Origin: Scopulibacillus_A cellulosilyticus
Lineage (GTDB): Bacteria > Bacillota > Bacilli > Bacillales > Sporolactobacillaceae
Length of the DNA stretch: 64,000 nucleotides
Reading direction: 5' to 3'
Assembly: GCF_042665295.1 (NCBI RefSeq)
Contig: NZ_JBHTCO010000013.1
Coordinates: forward strand, 62,001 to 126,000
Shown here: one piece after another, positions 16,736-25,430 of the stretch
Numbering within the stretch: the stretch's first letter is position 1
Layout of the letters: each line of letters opens with the position of its first letter
Notes under the pieces: model-generated
Told to the model about the DNA's origin: nothing
The model's input: the letters and a program-made list of their open reading frames with translations, nothing else
Database searches by the model: none
Position numbers and translations under genes: made by a program

Positions 16736-18277
16736 TTATAATTTTTCAGTATATGTTTTCGCTTCAAGGAAGTTTTGCAGATAGTCAGGACCGCCTGCTT
16801 TTGCATCAGTACCAGACATTTTGAATCCGCCAAATGGTTGATAACCGACAACAGAGCCAGTGCATCCGCGGTTGATGTAGAGGTTGCCTACGTGGAAGTC
16901 GCGGTGCGCTCTTGCAATATGCTCGCGGTTTCTGGTAATTACAGAACCTGTAAGCGCATAGTCTGTGTTATTAGCAACGTCTAAAGCTTCATCAAAATCT
17001 TTAACTTTACTGAAAGCAACAACCGGGCCAAAGATTTCTTCTTTCATGAGACGAGCTTCCGGGCTAAGGTCAGCAACAATCGTTGGTTGAATATAGAATC
17101 CCTTAGATTCATCAACTTCACCGCCGAAAACGACCTTGCCTTCTTGTTTGCCAATTTCAATGTAGCTTGCAATTTTATCAAAGGCTGCTTTATCAATAAC
17201 AGGTCCCATATAGTTTTCGTCTTTTGGTTCGCCGACAGTCAAGCCTTCAGCAATCTCCACGGAACGCTTAAGCACTTCATCGTAAACATCTTCATGAATA
17301 ACAGCACGGGAACAAGCGGAACATTTTTGGCCGGCATAACCGAAAGCTGCATAGACGATTGATTCAGCAGCTAATTCAAGATCAGCGTCTTTATCAACAA
17401 CGATAGTATCTTTTCCGCCCATTTCAGCAACGACACGTTTCAACCAAACTTGGCCGTCTTGTACTTTTGCAGCACGTTCATAGATTCGTGTACCTACATC
17501 GCGTGAACCAGTGAAGCTGACAAAGCGGGTTTTTGGATGATCAACAAGATAATCGCCTACTTCGCTACCGCTGCCAGGAATGTAGTTAACAACGCCTGCC
17601 GGAAGACCTGCTTCTTCAAGAACTTCCATAAATTTAGCAGCAATAACAGGTGTGTTGCTTGCCGGTTTCAAAAGAACAGTGTTGCCGGTTACAACAGCGG
17701 ATACAGTCATACCGCACATGATTGCAAGCGGGAAGTTCCATGGCGGAATAACGACGCCAACGCCCATTGGTTTGTAGTACATTTCATTATGTTCGCCTTC
17801 TTCAGCTAAGCACTCATAGCCTTTGTCGAGTCTTAGCATTTGACGACCGTAGAATTCCATAAAGTCGATGGCTTCCGCAACATCGCCGTCTGCTTCAGCC
17901 CATGGTTTACCGCCTTCATAAACCATCCATGCAGAAAATTCATGCTTGCGGCGGCGAACAATTGCAGCTGCTCTGAAGAGAATGTCAGCTCGTAATCTGG
18001 CAGGCCATTTTCTCCATGTTTCAAAGGTTTCAAGTGCAGTTTGCATTGCTTTTTCCGCAAGTTCTTTATTCGCTTTAGAAACAACACCAATCACTTGGTC
18101 CTTTTTACCAGGATTGATGGAAGTAATTTTTTCGTCAGTTGAAATATGTTCTCCACCGATAATTAGGTCATACTTCTTGCCTAATTCGGATTCTACTTTT
18201 TTAAGTGCCTCCTGAAATGCTTTTTTGTTTTCTTCTTTTGAGAAGTCTGTTAGTGCTTCATGTTTATAAGGTACCAT
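16736..18277 (-). CDS. rocA: L-glutamate gamma-semialdehyde dehydrogenase
   Basis: 513 residues, close to the 515 of B. subtilis RocA. Oxidises glutamate-5-semialdehyde (pyrroline-5-carboxylate) to glutamate with NAD, the last step after RocF and RocD. Catalytic Glu in VAEMGGKDTIVVD, Cys in FGYAGQKCSACSRAV, and the family motif GGFKMSGTDAKAGGPDYL near the C-terminus. Unlike rocD/rocF it has a sigma-A type promoter and a possible CcpA site overlapping the leader, so it may answer to carbon status. Confidence 0.95.
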   Translation of the reverse strand: MVPYKHEALTDFSKEENKKAFQEALKKVESELGKKYDLIIGGEHISTDEKITSINPGKKDQVIGVVSKANKELAEKAMQTALETFETWRKWPARLRADILFRAAAIVRRRKHEFSAWMVYEGGKPWAEADGDVAEAIDFMEFYGRQMLRLDKGYECLAEEGEHNEMYYKPMGVGVVIPPWNFPLAIMCGMTVSAVVTGNTVLLKPASNTPVIAAKFMEVLEEAGLPAGVVNYIPGSGSEVGDYLVDHPKTRFVSFTGSRDVGTRIYERAAKVQDGQVWLKRVVAEMGGKDTIVVDKDADLELAAESIVYAAFGYAGQKCSACSRAVIHEDVYDEVLKRSVEIAEGLTVGEPKDENYMGPVIDKAAFDKIASYIEIGKQEGKVVFGGEVDESKGFYIQPTIVADLSPEARLMKEEIFGPVVAFSKVKDFDEALDVANNTDYALTGSVITRNREHIARAHRDFHVGNLYINRGCTGSVVGYQPFGGFKMSGTDAKAGGPDYLQNFLEAKTYTEKL

Positions 18278-18294
18278 GTTGTAAAGCCTCCCTG

Positions 18295-18308
18295 ATTAAG
18301 CGTTTTCA
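18295..18308. promoter_or_regulatory. Candidate CcpA cre site upstream of rocA
   Basis: Minus strand TGAAAACGCTTAAT matches the cre consensus except in its last positions. It lies between the promoter and the rocA ribosome binding site, a roadblock position. Weak evidence from sequence alone. Confidence 0.35.
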
Positions 18309-18323
18309 TTTAGCCCCTTGTCT

Positions 18324-18352
18324 ATTGTAACTGAAAAGTTGGACGAATTCAA
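18324..18352 (-). promoter_or_regulatory. Predicted sigma-A promoter of rocA
   Basis: Minus strand TTGAAT (-35), 17-bp spacer, TACAAT (-10), about 46 bp upstream of the start codon. Confidence 0.6.
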
Positions 18353-18389
18353 TTACAATTAATTTAATAGTTTTGTAAATCTAAAAAAG

Positions 18390-18417
18390 AAAAAAAGGGG
18401 GCTTTCCCCCTTTTTAT
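18390..18417. terminator. Bidirectional terminator
   Basis: AAAAAGGGGG-CTTT-CCCCCTTTTT between the small YpzI-like gene and the rocA promoter. Confidence 0.85.
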
Positions 18418-18427
18418 TTTAAAAAAC

Positions 18428-18559
18428 TTATTGATTTCTTTTCCTTGCCTCTTCCGGTCCTTCTAATTTGGTTGCGCCATCATAATGAAGAGCCTGATCA
18501 CGATCGGATTCAACCCTTCTTGATTTCTTAAGCTTTTTTTCTTGACGATCTCTTCCCAA
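18428..18559 (-). CDS. Small charged protein, YpzI-like
   Basis: 43 residues beginning MGRDRQEKKLKKSRRVESDR and containing QALHYDGATKLEGPEEARK. It starts with TTG, has a very strong AGGAGG ribosome binding site 8 nt upstream and its own terminator, so it is almost certainly expressed. The sequence resembles the YpzI family of tiny Bacillaceae proteins of unknown function, as I remember it; the symbol is not assigned. It lies alone between camS and rocA. Confidence 0.7.
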   Translation of the reverse strand: MGRDRQEKKLKKSRRVESDRDQALHYDGATKLEGPEEARKRNQ

Positions 18560-18628
18560 AGTAAAACCTCCTTTCTTTTTTATTATGAGATAGGCCTTGG
18601 ATATTCATGCTTTATTTCTGGAAAATAA

Positions 18629-18661
18629 AAAACTCGCAGGCCGGTGGCTTGCGAGTTTTTT
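18629..18661. terminator. Terminator after camS
   Basis: AAAACTCGCA..TTGCGAGTTTTTT hairpin with A/T runs on both sides, immediately downstream of the camS stop. Confidence 0.85.
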
Positions 18662-18663
18662 CA

Positions 18664-19821
18664 TTATTGATGATATACATGAACAAACGGTTTATCCATA
18701 TCAGGATTCTTCACAATAATCGATTCCGGCTGTTCATTGGATTTTATATAAATTTGTACAGGAATGCTGCGGTCGAATGGGAATTTACTTTGGAGAAGCG
18801 ATGCGACGTATTGGGTAAACCCGACTATCTCCGTCTTATCATAAAATTTAAGGTTAATATTAAAGGTTAAGTTGCTAAGCTCGTTGTCTTTATAATAGCC
18901 TTCTCCTGTAATCCCGATAAAATTATCAAAGTAATTTTGAACATCTGATTTAAATTTATCAAAGCTTTGTTCGTCTTCTTTATGCTTGTCGCCAGCTGAT
19001 ACAGACGGGAACAGGGCATATTTTTGATTGACTGTTTGCCATCCGCCGATATTTGAATTTCCTTGTCCTACATAAGCCTTATCAAAGAAATAACCCGGTA
19101 CTAATGAATCCGGCGATGCTTCAAGATATAAAGTGACGAATATCGGCACATTCTTTAAATTTTTATTTTGGCGGACTCTCTGTACCACTTTTTGTGCATA
19201 ATTTTTGGCATCTGCTTTGACTTTACTCGTATCTAAGTCTACATCAACGTCATAAGTTTGCCCTTTACTGTCCATGACTTTGTCTTGATAAACAGAGTTA
19301 AAGGAGATGGCAAGTGAGATACCGCCAAGTTTGTACTTGTTGTCAGATTCCTTTGTTAAATAATCTTGTTCAAGGACGTAACTTAATTCTTTCGGACTGT
19401 TCATAGCCTGTTCTTGAACATTGCTGCCTTTACCTAACGGCGGGTTCAGCCCATTAGGGGTTTTCTTGCTTTTCCTTCCAAGCATGCCGTCGATTTCGTT
19501 TTCGCTTAGAAAACGTCCTTCCTGAAAAGCATATTTATCAGGACTGAAATGTTCTTTAGAAAGACTCATTAAGCCCATTTCCATTTCATCAATATCCTTG
19601 CGGTTAGTAACACCATAACCGATATAACCACGTGTTTGACTTGGCGTTTTTGAATGAATGGTTTGATAATCTTTACTGTTGTCTTGCGGTATAACTGTTA
19701 CTTTTTCCTTGTCGCCCTTAGTGTTATTTTTAATTACTTTATTATTACTATCGTCATTTGAGGAACAGCTTGCCAAAACTAACAAGCAGCTTAAAATGAC
19801 CAGTCCCAACCACTTTTTCAT
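18664..19821 (-). CDS. camS: CamS-family lipoprotein (YerH)
   Basis: 385 residues. Signal peptide MKKWLGLVILSCLLVLASC with a lipobox LASC, so an exported lipoprotein. The body matches the CamS/sex-pheromone-precursor family (RGYIGYGVTNRKDIDEMEMG; QEGRFLSENEIDGMLGRKS). In enterococci a signal-peptide fragment of the homologue acts as a pheromone; the protein's own role is unknown. Lies downstream of ligA by 15 bp, as yerH does in B. subtilis, so probably the last gene of pcrB-pcrA-ligA-camS. Confidence 0.88.
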   Translation of the reverse strand: MKKWLGLVILSCLLVLASCSSNDDSNNKVIKNNTKGDKEKVTVIPQDNSKDYQTIHSKTPSQTRGYIGYGVTNRKDIDEMEMGLMSLSKEHFSPDKYAFQEGRFLSENEIDGMLGRKSKKTPNGLNPPLGKGSNVQEQAMNSPKELSYVLEQDYLTKESDNKYKLGGISLAISFNSVYQDKVMDSKGQTYDVDVDLDTSKVKADAKNYAQKVVQRVRQNKNLKNVPIFVTLYLEASPDSLVPGYFFDKAYVGQGNSNIGGWQTVNQKYALFPSVSAGDKHKEDEQSFDKFKSDVQNYFDNFIGITGEGYYKDNELSNLTFNINLKFYDKTEIVGFTQYVASLLQSKFPFDRSIPVQIYIKSNEQPESIIVKNPDMDKPFVHVYHQ

Positions 19822-19836
19822 TTTGCTTTACACTCC

Positions 19837-21846
19837 TCATCCTTCTAACGCATCCAATAACTGCTCTTCATCCCAAACTTCAACGCCAAGATCTCTAGCC
19901 TTTGTTAATTTAGATCCTGCATCAGCACCCGCGATGACAATATCTGTATTGCTGCTGACACTGCCTGTCACTTTACCGCCGCGCTTTTCAATCTCTTCTT
20001 TCGCTTCATTTCTTGAAAGTTTTTCAAGTTTTCCCGTCAGCACAATTGTTTTATTGCTAAAAGGTGAATTTTCATCAGTTTCAGTTGGATCCGGGCCGTT
20101 ATATCGCATATTTAAGCCATATTGTTTTAATTCATTAATAAGCTTAATGACATCTTCATTTTGGAAATAAGTTAGAATAGCATCAGCCATTTTTTCGCCG
20201 ACTTCATTAATTGCTATTAAATCCTCAAAGGAAGCTGCCATTAGATTATCCATAGTTTTAAAGTTTTGCGCCAGCAGTTTGGCTGCTTTGGCACCGACAT
20301 GGCGAATACCCAAGCCAAATAACAAATGCTCTAATGAATTTTCCTTAGAAGCATTAATAGCATCCAACAAATTATTAACTGACTTGTCTCCCATTCTCTC
20401 CATTTGAATTAAATCTTCATATTGTAAATGGTAGAGGTCAGCTACATCCTCAATCAGAGCGTTCTTAAACAGTTGGGTAATGACCTTCTCTCCCAAACCG
20501 TCAATATTCATAGCGTTTCGGGAAACGAAGTGAATAAGGCCTTCCCTAATCTGAGCCGGACATTTCGGGTTAATGCAGCGGAGCGCAACTTCTCCTTCAA
20601 TACGTACAAGCTCACTGTTACATTCCGGGCAATGAGCCGGCATTGAATAAGGTTCCTCTTTTCCTGTCCGCTGCTCTGTCAGTACATTAACGACTTCCGG
20701 TATAATATCTCCGGCTTTTTTTATAACAACTTGGTCGCCTATTCTTAAATCTTTTTCTCGAATTAAATCTTCGTTATGAAGGGAGGCTCTTTTGACCGTT
20801 GTTCCCGCAACACTTACGGGCGTGAGCAAGGCTGTCGGGGTAATCACACCGGTACGCCCGACGCTGACCTCAATCCCTTCAAGCTTAGTAACGACTTCTT
20901 CAGCCGGAAACTTATAAGCGATCGACCAGCGCGGACTTTTTGCCGTTGTACCCAGCTGTTGCTGCTGACTAATATTATCAACCTTTATAACGATGCCATC
21001 AATCTCATACGGAAGCTCGGGACGCTTTTCAGTCCACTCTTCAATGTAGGCGAACACTTCTTCAATTGACTCGCAGCGGCGCCACTTCGGGTTTGTTTTT
21101 AAACCAAGCGCCTGAATTCTTTCAAGTCCTTGGCTATGTGATTCAATGGTCTCCCCTTGAAACTCGCCTATGCCATATAGAAAAATATCCAATTGCCGTT
21201 CTGCAGCAATTTTAGGATCTAATTGGCGAAGCGACCCTGCCGCAGCGTTGCGGGGGTTTGCAAACGGTTCTTCGCCATTTTCTTCACGTTTCTTATTTAA
21301 TGCTTCAAATGATCGCTTAGGCATGTAAGCCTCACCGCGGACTTCAATTGTTACAGGTTCCTTTAATTTCAGCGGAATGGAGCGGATTGTTTTGAGATTA
21401 CTCGTGATATCCTCGCCAATGGTGCCATTGCCGCGTGTCGCGCCAAGAACAAACTTGCCATTTTCATAAGAAAGAGACACAGCCAGTCCATCAAATTTTA
21501 ATTCACAAACATATTGAACATTATCGCCCGCGCCTTGGCGGACCCTGCGGTCAAATTCCCTTAAGTCTTGCTCATTAAAAGCATTAGCAAGACTCATCAT
21601 TGGGATGCGGTGCTGTACTTTTGTAAAACCTTTCAACGGTTCGCCGCCTATCCTCTGGGTCGGCGAATCAGGTGTGATGAATTCCGGGTTTTCTTTCTCA
21701 AGGTGAATCAGTTCCTGAAGCAGCCGGTCATATTCCGAGTCGGGAACACTTGGTCTATCCAAGACATAGTATTCATAACTATATTGATCTAAAAGCTCTC
21801 TTAAAGAATCAATTTTCTTTTCAACGTTCTCGTCCAAGTTTTTCAC
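19837..21846 (-). CDS. ligA: NAD-dependent DNA ligase
   Basis: 669 residues, full length. Seals nicks in replication and repair using NAD. Adenylation motif CELKFDGLAVSLSYENG (Lys of KxDG), SYEYYVLDRPSVPDSEYDRL at the N-terminus (domain Ia), the four-Cys zinc finger CPECNSELVRIEG..CINPKCPAQ, helix-hairpin-helix repeats and a C-terminal BRCT domain (KTIVLTGKLEKLSRNEAKEE). Follows pcrA after 10 bp. Confidence 0.97.
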   Translation of the reverse strand: MKNLDENVEKKIDSLRELLDQYSYEYYVLDRPSVPDSEYDRLLQELIHLEKENPEFITPDSPTQRIGGEPLKGFTKVQHRIPMMSLANAFNEQDLREFDRRVRQGAGDNVQYVCELKFDGLAVSLSYENGKFVLGATRGNGTIGEDITSNLKTIRSIPLKLKEPVTIEVRGEAYMPKRSFEALNKKREENGEEPFANPRNAAAGSLRQLDPKIAAERQLDIFLYGIGEFQGETIESHSQGLERIQALGLKTNPKWRRCESIEEVFAYIEEWTEKRPELPYEIDGIVIKVDNISQQQQLGTTAKSPRWSIAYKFPAEEVVTKLEGIEVSVGRTGVITPTALLTPVSVAGTTVKRASLHNEDLIREKDLRIGDQVVIKKAGDIIPEVVNVLTEQRTGKEEPYSMPAHCPECNSELVRIEGEVALRCINPKCPAQIREGLIHFVSRNAMNIDGLGEKVITQLFKNALIEDVADLYHLQYEDLIQMERMGDKSVNNLLDAINASKENSLEHLLFGLGIRHVGAKAAKLLAQNFKTMDNLMAASFEDLIAINEVGEKMADAILTYFQNEDVIKLINELKQYGLNMRYNGPDPTETDENSPFSNKTIVLTGKLEKLSRNEAKEEIEKRGGKVTGSVSSNTDIVIAGADAGSKLTKARDLGVEVWDEEQLLDALEG

Positions 21847-21856
21847 TCCTTACCGG

Positions 21857-24070
21857 TTACTTCACTTTTTCTATTGGGGCAAACGATGCCAACAAGCGTT
21901 TCATGCCGACTGGCTTTGGAAAAGCGATATCCAGTTCCATGCTGTCCCCTGCGCCTTTAATACTGACAACGGTTCCTTTCCCCCACTTCTTGTGAAGGAC
22001 CTGATCACCAACCTGCCAATCAGATGGTGAGTTGACATTTTGCTTCTTTAAAAACGGCTTGCTTGACTTCGGTGCCATCGTCCGTTGGCCAAACCCGCCG
22101 CCAGATGACTTAAAAGCGGTTGGCTGAGGTGTTTTATTTGTAACTAATTCGTCGGGGATTTCCGCGATAAATCTAGAGACAGGGTTAGTATTCGTACGTC
22201 CAAACAAAGTTCTCATTCTGGCATTTGTTAAAAACAATGCCTTCTCAGCCCGTGTTATACCAACATAAGCTAAACGGCGTTCTTCTTCCATTTCTTCTTC
22301 TTCATCCAGCGCCCTTATATGAGGGAAAATCCCTTCTTCCAACCCGATTAAAAAGACAACAGGGAATTCCAATCCTTTCGCTGAGTGCAGCGTCATTAAC
22401 GTTACTGCATCATCGTTTTGATTGTCTTCTTCGTCTTTATCAATATCGGAATCCAGCGCAAGCTCCGTTAAGAAGGCAACAAGTGATTTATCATCATTAT
22501 TTTTCTCAAAATCTTGTGTGACTGATAAAAATTCATCAATATTTTCTAAGCGGCTTGTCGCTTCGATTGTTTTTTCTTCTTTTAATGCGTCTCTGTATCC
22601 TGTCTTATCTAATACCTCTTCAACAAGTTCTGTGACAGATAAATATTCCTGCATCTTCGACCAATTAAGGATTTGTTCGCCAAATTCACTTAACGCGCCG
22701 GCCGCCCGCCTTGATACGTTCGTCTGTTCTACTTCTTGAATGGCTTGCATAAGCGATAAATCATGAGCCAATGCATAATCAGCCAGTTTGTCCATTGACG
22801 TAGCGCCAATGCCCCTTTTTGGTTCGTTAACAACACGAGCTAAGCTGATATCATCGTCAGGATTTGTGATGAGTCTTAAATAAGCTAAAATATCTTTAAT
22901 TTCCTTACGATCATAGAATTTAATGCTGCCAACCATCCGATAAGGGATATTCGACTTCATTAAGGTTTCCTCAATGACACGGCTTTGAGCATTCGTCCGG
23001 TACAAGACGGCCATATCAGAATAACGAAAGCCTTCCTTATTTAATTCGCTCATTTTTCCGGCCACAAAATAGCCTTCTTCTTGTTCCGTTCCGCCTTGAA
23101 AGTATTCAATAAATTGGCCGTCATCATTGTCGGTCCATAAATTCTTCGCCCTTCTGCCATGGTTATTCTTAATGACATGGTTAGCGGCTTGCAGTATCCG
23201 CTTCGTTGAACGATAATTTTGCTCAAGTAAGATAACCTTGGCATCCGGATAGTCTTCTTCAAAGGATAGGATGTTTTTAATATCCGCGCCGCGCCAACGA
23301 TAAATCGATTGATCCGAGTCACCGACAACACATAAATTTTTAAAACGGTCGGCTAACATATTGACAAGGACATATTGGGCACGGTTGGTATCTTGATATT
23401 CATCCACATGAATATACTGAAACTTTTTCTGATAATAGCTCAAAGTTTCAGGCACTCGTTTGAATAAGTGAATTGTTGTCATAATCAGATCGTCAAAATC
23501 GAGGGATTGATTTTTTAATAGACGCTTTTCATATTCAACATAAACATCTCTAACAATCTCTTCGTACGGACCCTTAGCCGTTTTCTTAAAATCATCGGCT
23601 GTCTTCAATTCGTTCTTAGCCGAACTGATTGTTCCGAGAATGCTCCTCGGCGTGAATTTTTTCGGATCGACATTCTTTTCCTTTAAGATTTGTTTGATAA
23701 CAGATAGCTGGTCTGTCGTGTCAAGAATAGAAAAATTACGATTGATACCAATTCTGTCGATATCACGCCGTAAAATCCTTACACACATTGAGTGGAATGT
23801 CGATACCCAAATATCTTCTGCCAACGGCCCGGTTAAATCGGAAATCCGCTTCTGCATTTCTTTCGCCGCTTTATTTGTAAATGTAATCGCCAAAACATTC
23901 CACGGTGCTACTTGCTTTTCAATTAACAGATAAGCAATCCTGTGGGTTAACACGCGGGTTTTCCCGCTTCCGGCACCCGCCATAATCAATAGCGGGCCTT
24001 CTGAATGCTTAACAGCTGCCTTTTGTTCAGGATTTAATCCTTCCAAAAGCTGGTCTACTATGTCTTGCAT
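21857..24070 (-). CDS. pcrA: ATP-dependent DNA helicase PcrA
   Basis: 737 residues, superfamily 1 (UvrD/PcrA). Walker A MAGAGSGKTRVL, motif II VDEYQDTN, motif III VGDSDQSIYRWRGA, motif VI YVGITRAEKAL are all present; the C-terminal Tudor-like tail (WQVGDQVLHKKWGKGTV) contacts RNA polymerase. Acts 3'-5' in repair, plasmid replication and removal of transcription-replication conflicts. Operon with pcrB (40 bp upstream) and ligA. Confidence 0.97.
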   Translation of the reverse strand: MQDIVDQLLEGLNPEQKAAVKHSEGPLLIMAGAGSGKTRVLTHRIAYLLIEKQVAPWNVLAITFTNKAAKEMQKRISDLTGPLAEDIWVSTFHSMCVRILRRDIDRIGINRNFSILDTTDQLSVIKQILKEKNVDPKKFTPRSILGTISSAKNELKTADDFKKTAKGPYEEIVRDVYVEYEKRLLKNQSLDFDDLIMTTIHLFKRVPETLSYYQKKFQYIHVDEYQDTNRAQYVLVNMLADRFKNLCVVGDSDQSIYRWRGADIKNILSFEEDYPDAKVILLEQNYRSTKRILQAANHVIKNNHGRRAKNLWTDNDDGQFIEYFQGGTEQEEGYFVAGKMSELNKEGFRYSDMAVLYRTNAQSRVIEETLMKSNIPYRMVGSIKFYDRKEIKDILAYLRLITNPDDDISLARVVNEPKRGIGATSMDKLADYALAHDLSLMQAIQEVEQTNVSRRAAGALSEFGEQILNWSKMQEYLSVTELVEEVLDKTGYRDALKEEKTIEATSRLENIDEFLSVTQDFEKNNDDKSLVAFLTELALDSDIDKDEEDNQNDDAVTLMTLHSAKGLEFPVVFLIGLEEGIFPHIRALDEEEEMEEERRLAYVGITRAEKALFLTNARMRTLFGRTNTNPVSRFIAEIPDELVTNKTPQPTAFKSSGGGFGQRTMAPKSSKPFLKKQNVNSPSDWQVGDQVLHKKWGKGTVVSIKGAGDSMELDIAFPKPVGMKRLLASFAPIEKVK

Positions 24071-24110
24071 TATTTCACCGCCCTATTAAAGGTTGTTCAA
24101 AAATCTAAAT

Positions 24111-24812
24111 CTAGTCGCCGTTCTTTACTTTTTTGACTGCCCGAACGGTCCTAAGCGCCTCTTTAAGATTATCATAGACAGCATTTCCTACAATAACCGT
24201 ATCAGCAAATTGAGCCATTTCTTCTGCCTGCTTTTTATGATGGATGCCGCCGCCGTAAAAGAACTTTGTCTCTTTTAATTGGCTTCGCACTTTCTTTACA
24301 ATGTCAATGTTTCCGTATTGCCCGCTGTACTCCAGATAAAAGACAGGGAGCTTAAACATCTTCTCAGCCATCATTGCGTAGGCCGATACATCATCTATAG
24401 AAAGATTCGTTTGTGCTTCGGTTAATTGCGCCGCTTTAGCATCCGGATTTAAAATGCAATAACCTTCAACGACAACTTCATCCCAGTTAATCGTCTCTCC
24501 AAATGCCTTAACAGCCTCATGATGTTTGCCGACAATCCAATCCGAATCGCCCGTATTTAATACCGTTGGGATAAAGTAATAATCAAATCCCGGTGTTACA
24601 GCATCAAGATTAGATATTTCTAAAGCACAATCGACAGCAAATTGCCTTATGCGGCTAAGCAGGTACAATGTATTATCCAACGTTACACCGTCAGTACCGC
24701 CAACGATGACCGCATCGGTGCCCGATTCACAAATTTTCTCAATAGCATCATCGCCGATCGGCCGATTAGGATCTAATTTAAATGCATGCTGCCACTCTTT
24801 ATAAGTTTCCAT
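24111..24812 (-). CDS. pcrB: Heptaprenylglyceryl phosphate synthase
   Basis: 233 residues, TIM-barrel prenyltransferase that joins heptaprenyl diphosphate to sn-glycerol-1-phosphate, an archaea-like ether lipid step found in Bacillales. Motifs: HAFKLDPNRPIGDDAIEKI, GGTDGVTLDNT, LEYSGQYG and FYGGGIHHKKQAEEMA (phosphate binding). Start ATG with GGAGG upstream. First gene of the pcrB-pcrA-ligA-camS block. Confidence 0.94.
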   Translation of the reverse strand: METYKEWQHAFKLDPNRPIGDDAIEKICESGTDAVIVGGTDGVTLDNTLYLLSRIRQFAVDCALEISNLDAVTPGFDYYFIPTVLNTGDSDWIVGKHHEAVKAFGETINWDEVVVEGYCILNPDAKAAQLTEAQTNLSIDDVSAYAMMAEKMFKLPVFYLEYSGQYGNIDIVKKVRSQLKETKFFYGGGIHHKKQAEEMAQFADTVIVGNAVYDNLKEALRTVRAVKKVKNGD

Positions 24813-24844
24813 GCTTTATTTTCCTCCTAAAATACATTTCTAAG

Positions 24845-24896
24845 AGGATGTCCAAAAGGTAAAGGAGTATCATTTACCCTGTTTTTGAACGTACTC
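24845..24896. repeat. Family-A inverted repeat upstream of pcrB
   Basis: GAGGATGTCCAAAAGGTAAA pairs imperfectly with TTTACCCTGTTTTTGAACGT..CTC around GGAGTATCA. Lies in the yerC-pcrB spacer. Confidence 0.6.
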
Positions 24897-24953
24897 TAAA
24901 AGATTATTATAACAACAAAAAATGGACGCATAAAGCGCCCAAATATAAATTGA

Positions 24954-25259
24954 TTATTCTTCCTTTTTATCTTTATGAATCCGTTCAAGTGTCATCTGAT
25001 AGCCATCATTCCCATAATTGATGCAGCGCTTAACGCGGGAAATGGTTGCAGTGCTTGCTCCAGTGTCTTCTTCGATACGGTGATAAGTAAAACCTTCCAT
25101 TAACATGCGTGCCACTTCTAACCTTTGAGCAAGTGATTGAATTTCACCCATCGTGCATAAATCATCAAAAAACTGATAGCATTCTTCAAGATCTTTAAGT
25201 GAAAGGATCGCATTGAATAATTGATCAAGAGTTTGACCTCTTAATTTATCTATTTGCAT
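24954..25259 (-). CDS. yerC: YerC/YecD-family TrpR-like DNA-binding protein
   Basis: 101 residues. TrpR-superfamily helix-turn-helix: the region EIQSLAQRLEVARMLMEGF followed by TYHRIEEDTGASTATISRVKR is the recognition unit. Family members are small predicted regulators whose targets are unsettled. Position upstream of pcrB matches the B. subtilis order. Start ATG with AGGAG upstream (AAAAGGAGTTAG). Confidence 0.85.
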   Translation of the reverse strand: MQIDKLRGQTLDQLFNAILSLKDLEECYQFFDDLCTMGEIQSLAQRLEVARMLMEGFTYHRIEEDTGASTATISRVKRCINYGNDGYQMTLERIHKDKKEE

Positions 25260-25430
25260 TTTTATCTAACTCCTTTTCATGAAACTTTATCTTGAACCTC
25301 TATGACCCGGGACTCTATCTTTGTTTCGAAAAAAGGGTAATCCCTATGTAATCGTCCACCCTTCTTCATTATTATATAAACATTATTGCGATTTTGTCTA
25401 TTAATGTATTAGTCCATAAAAGTCACATAT

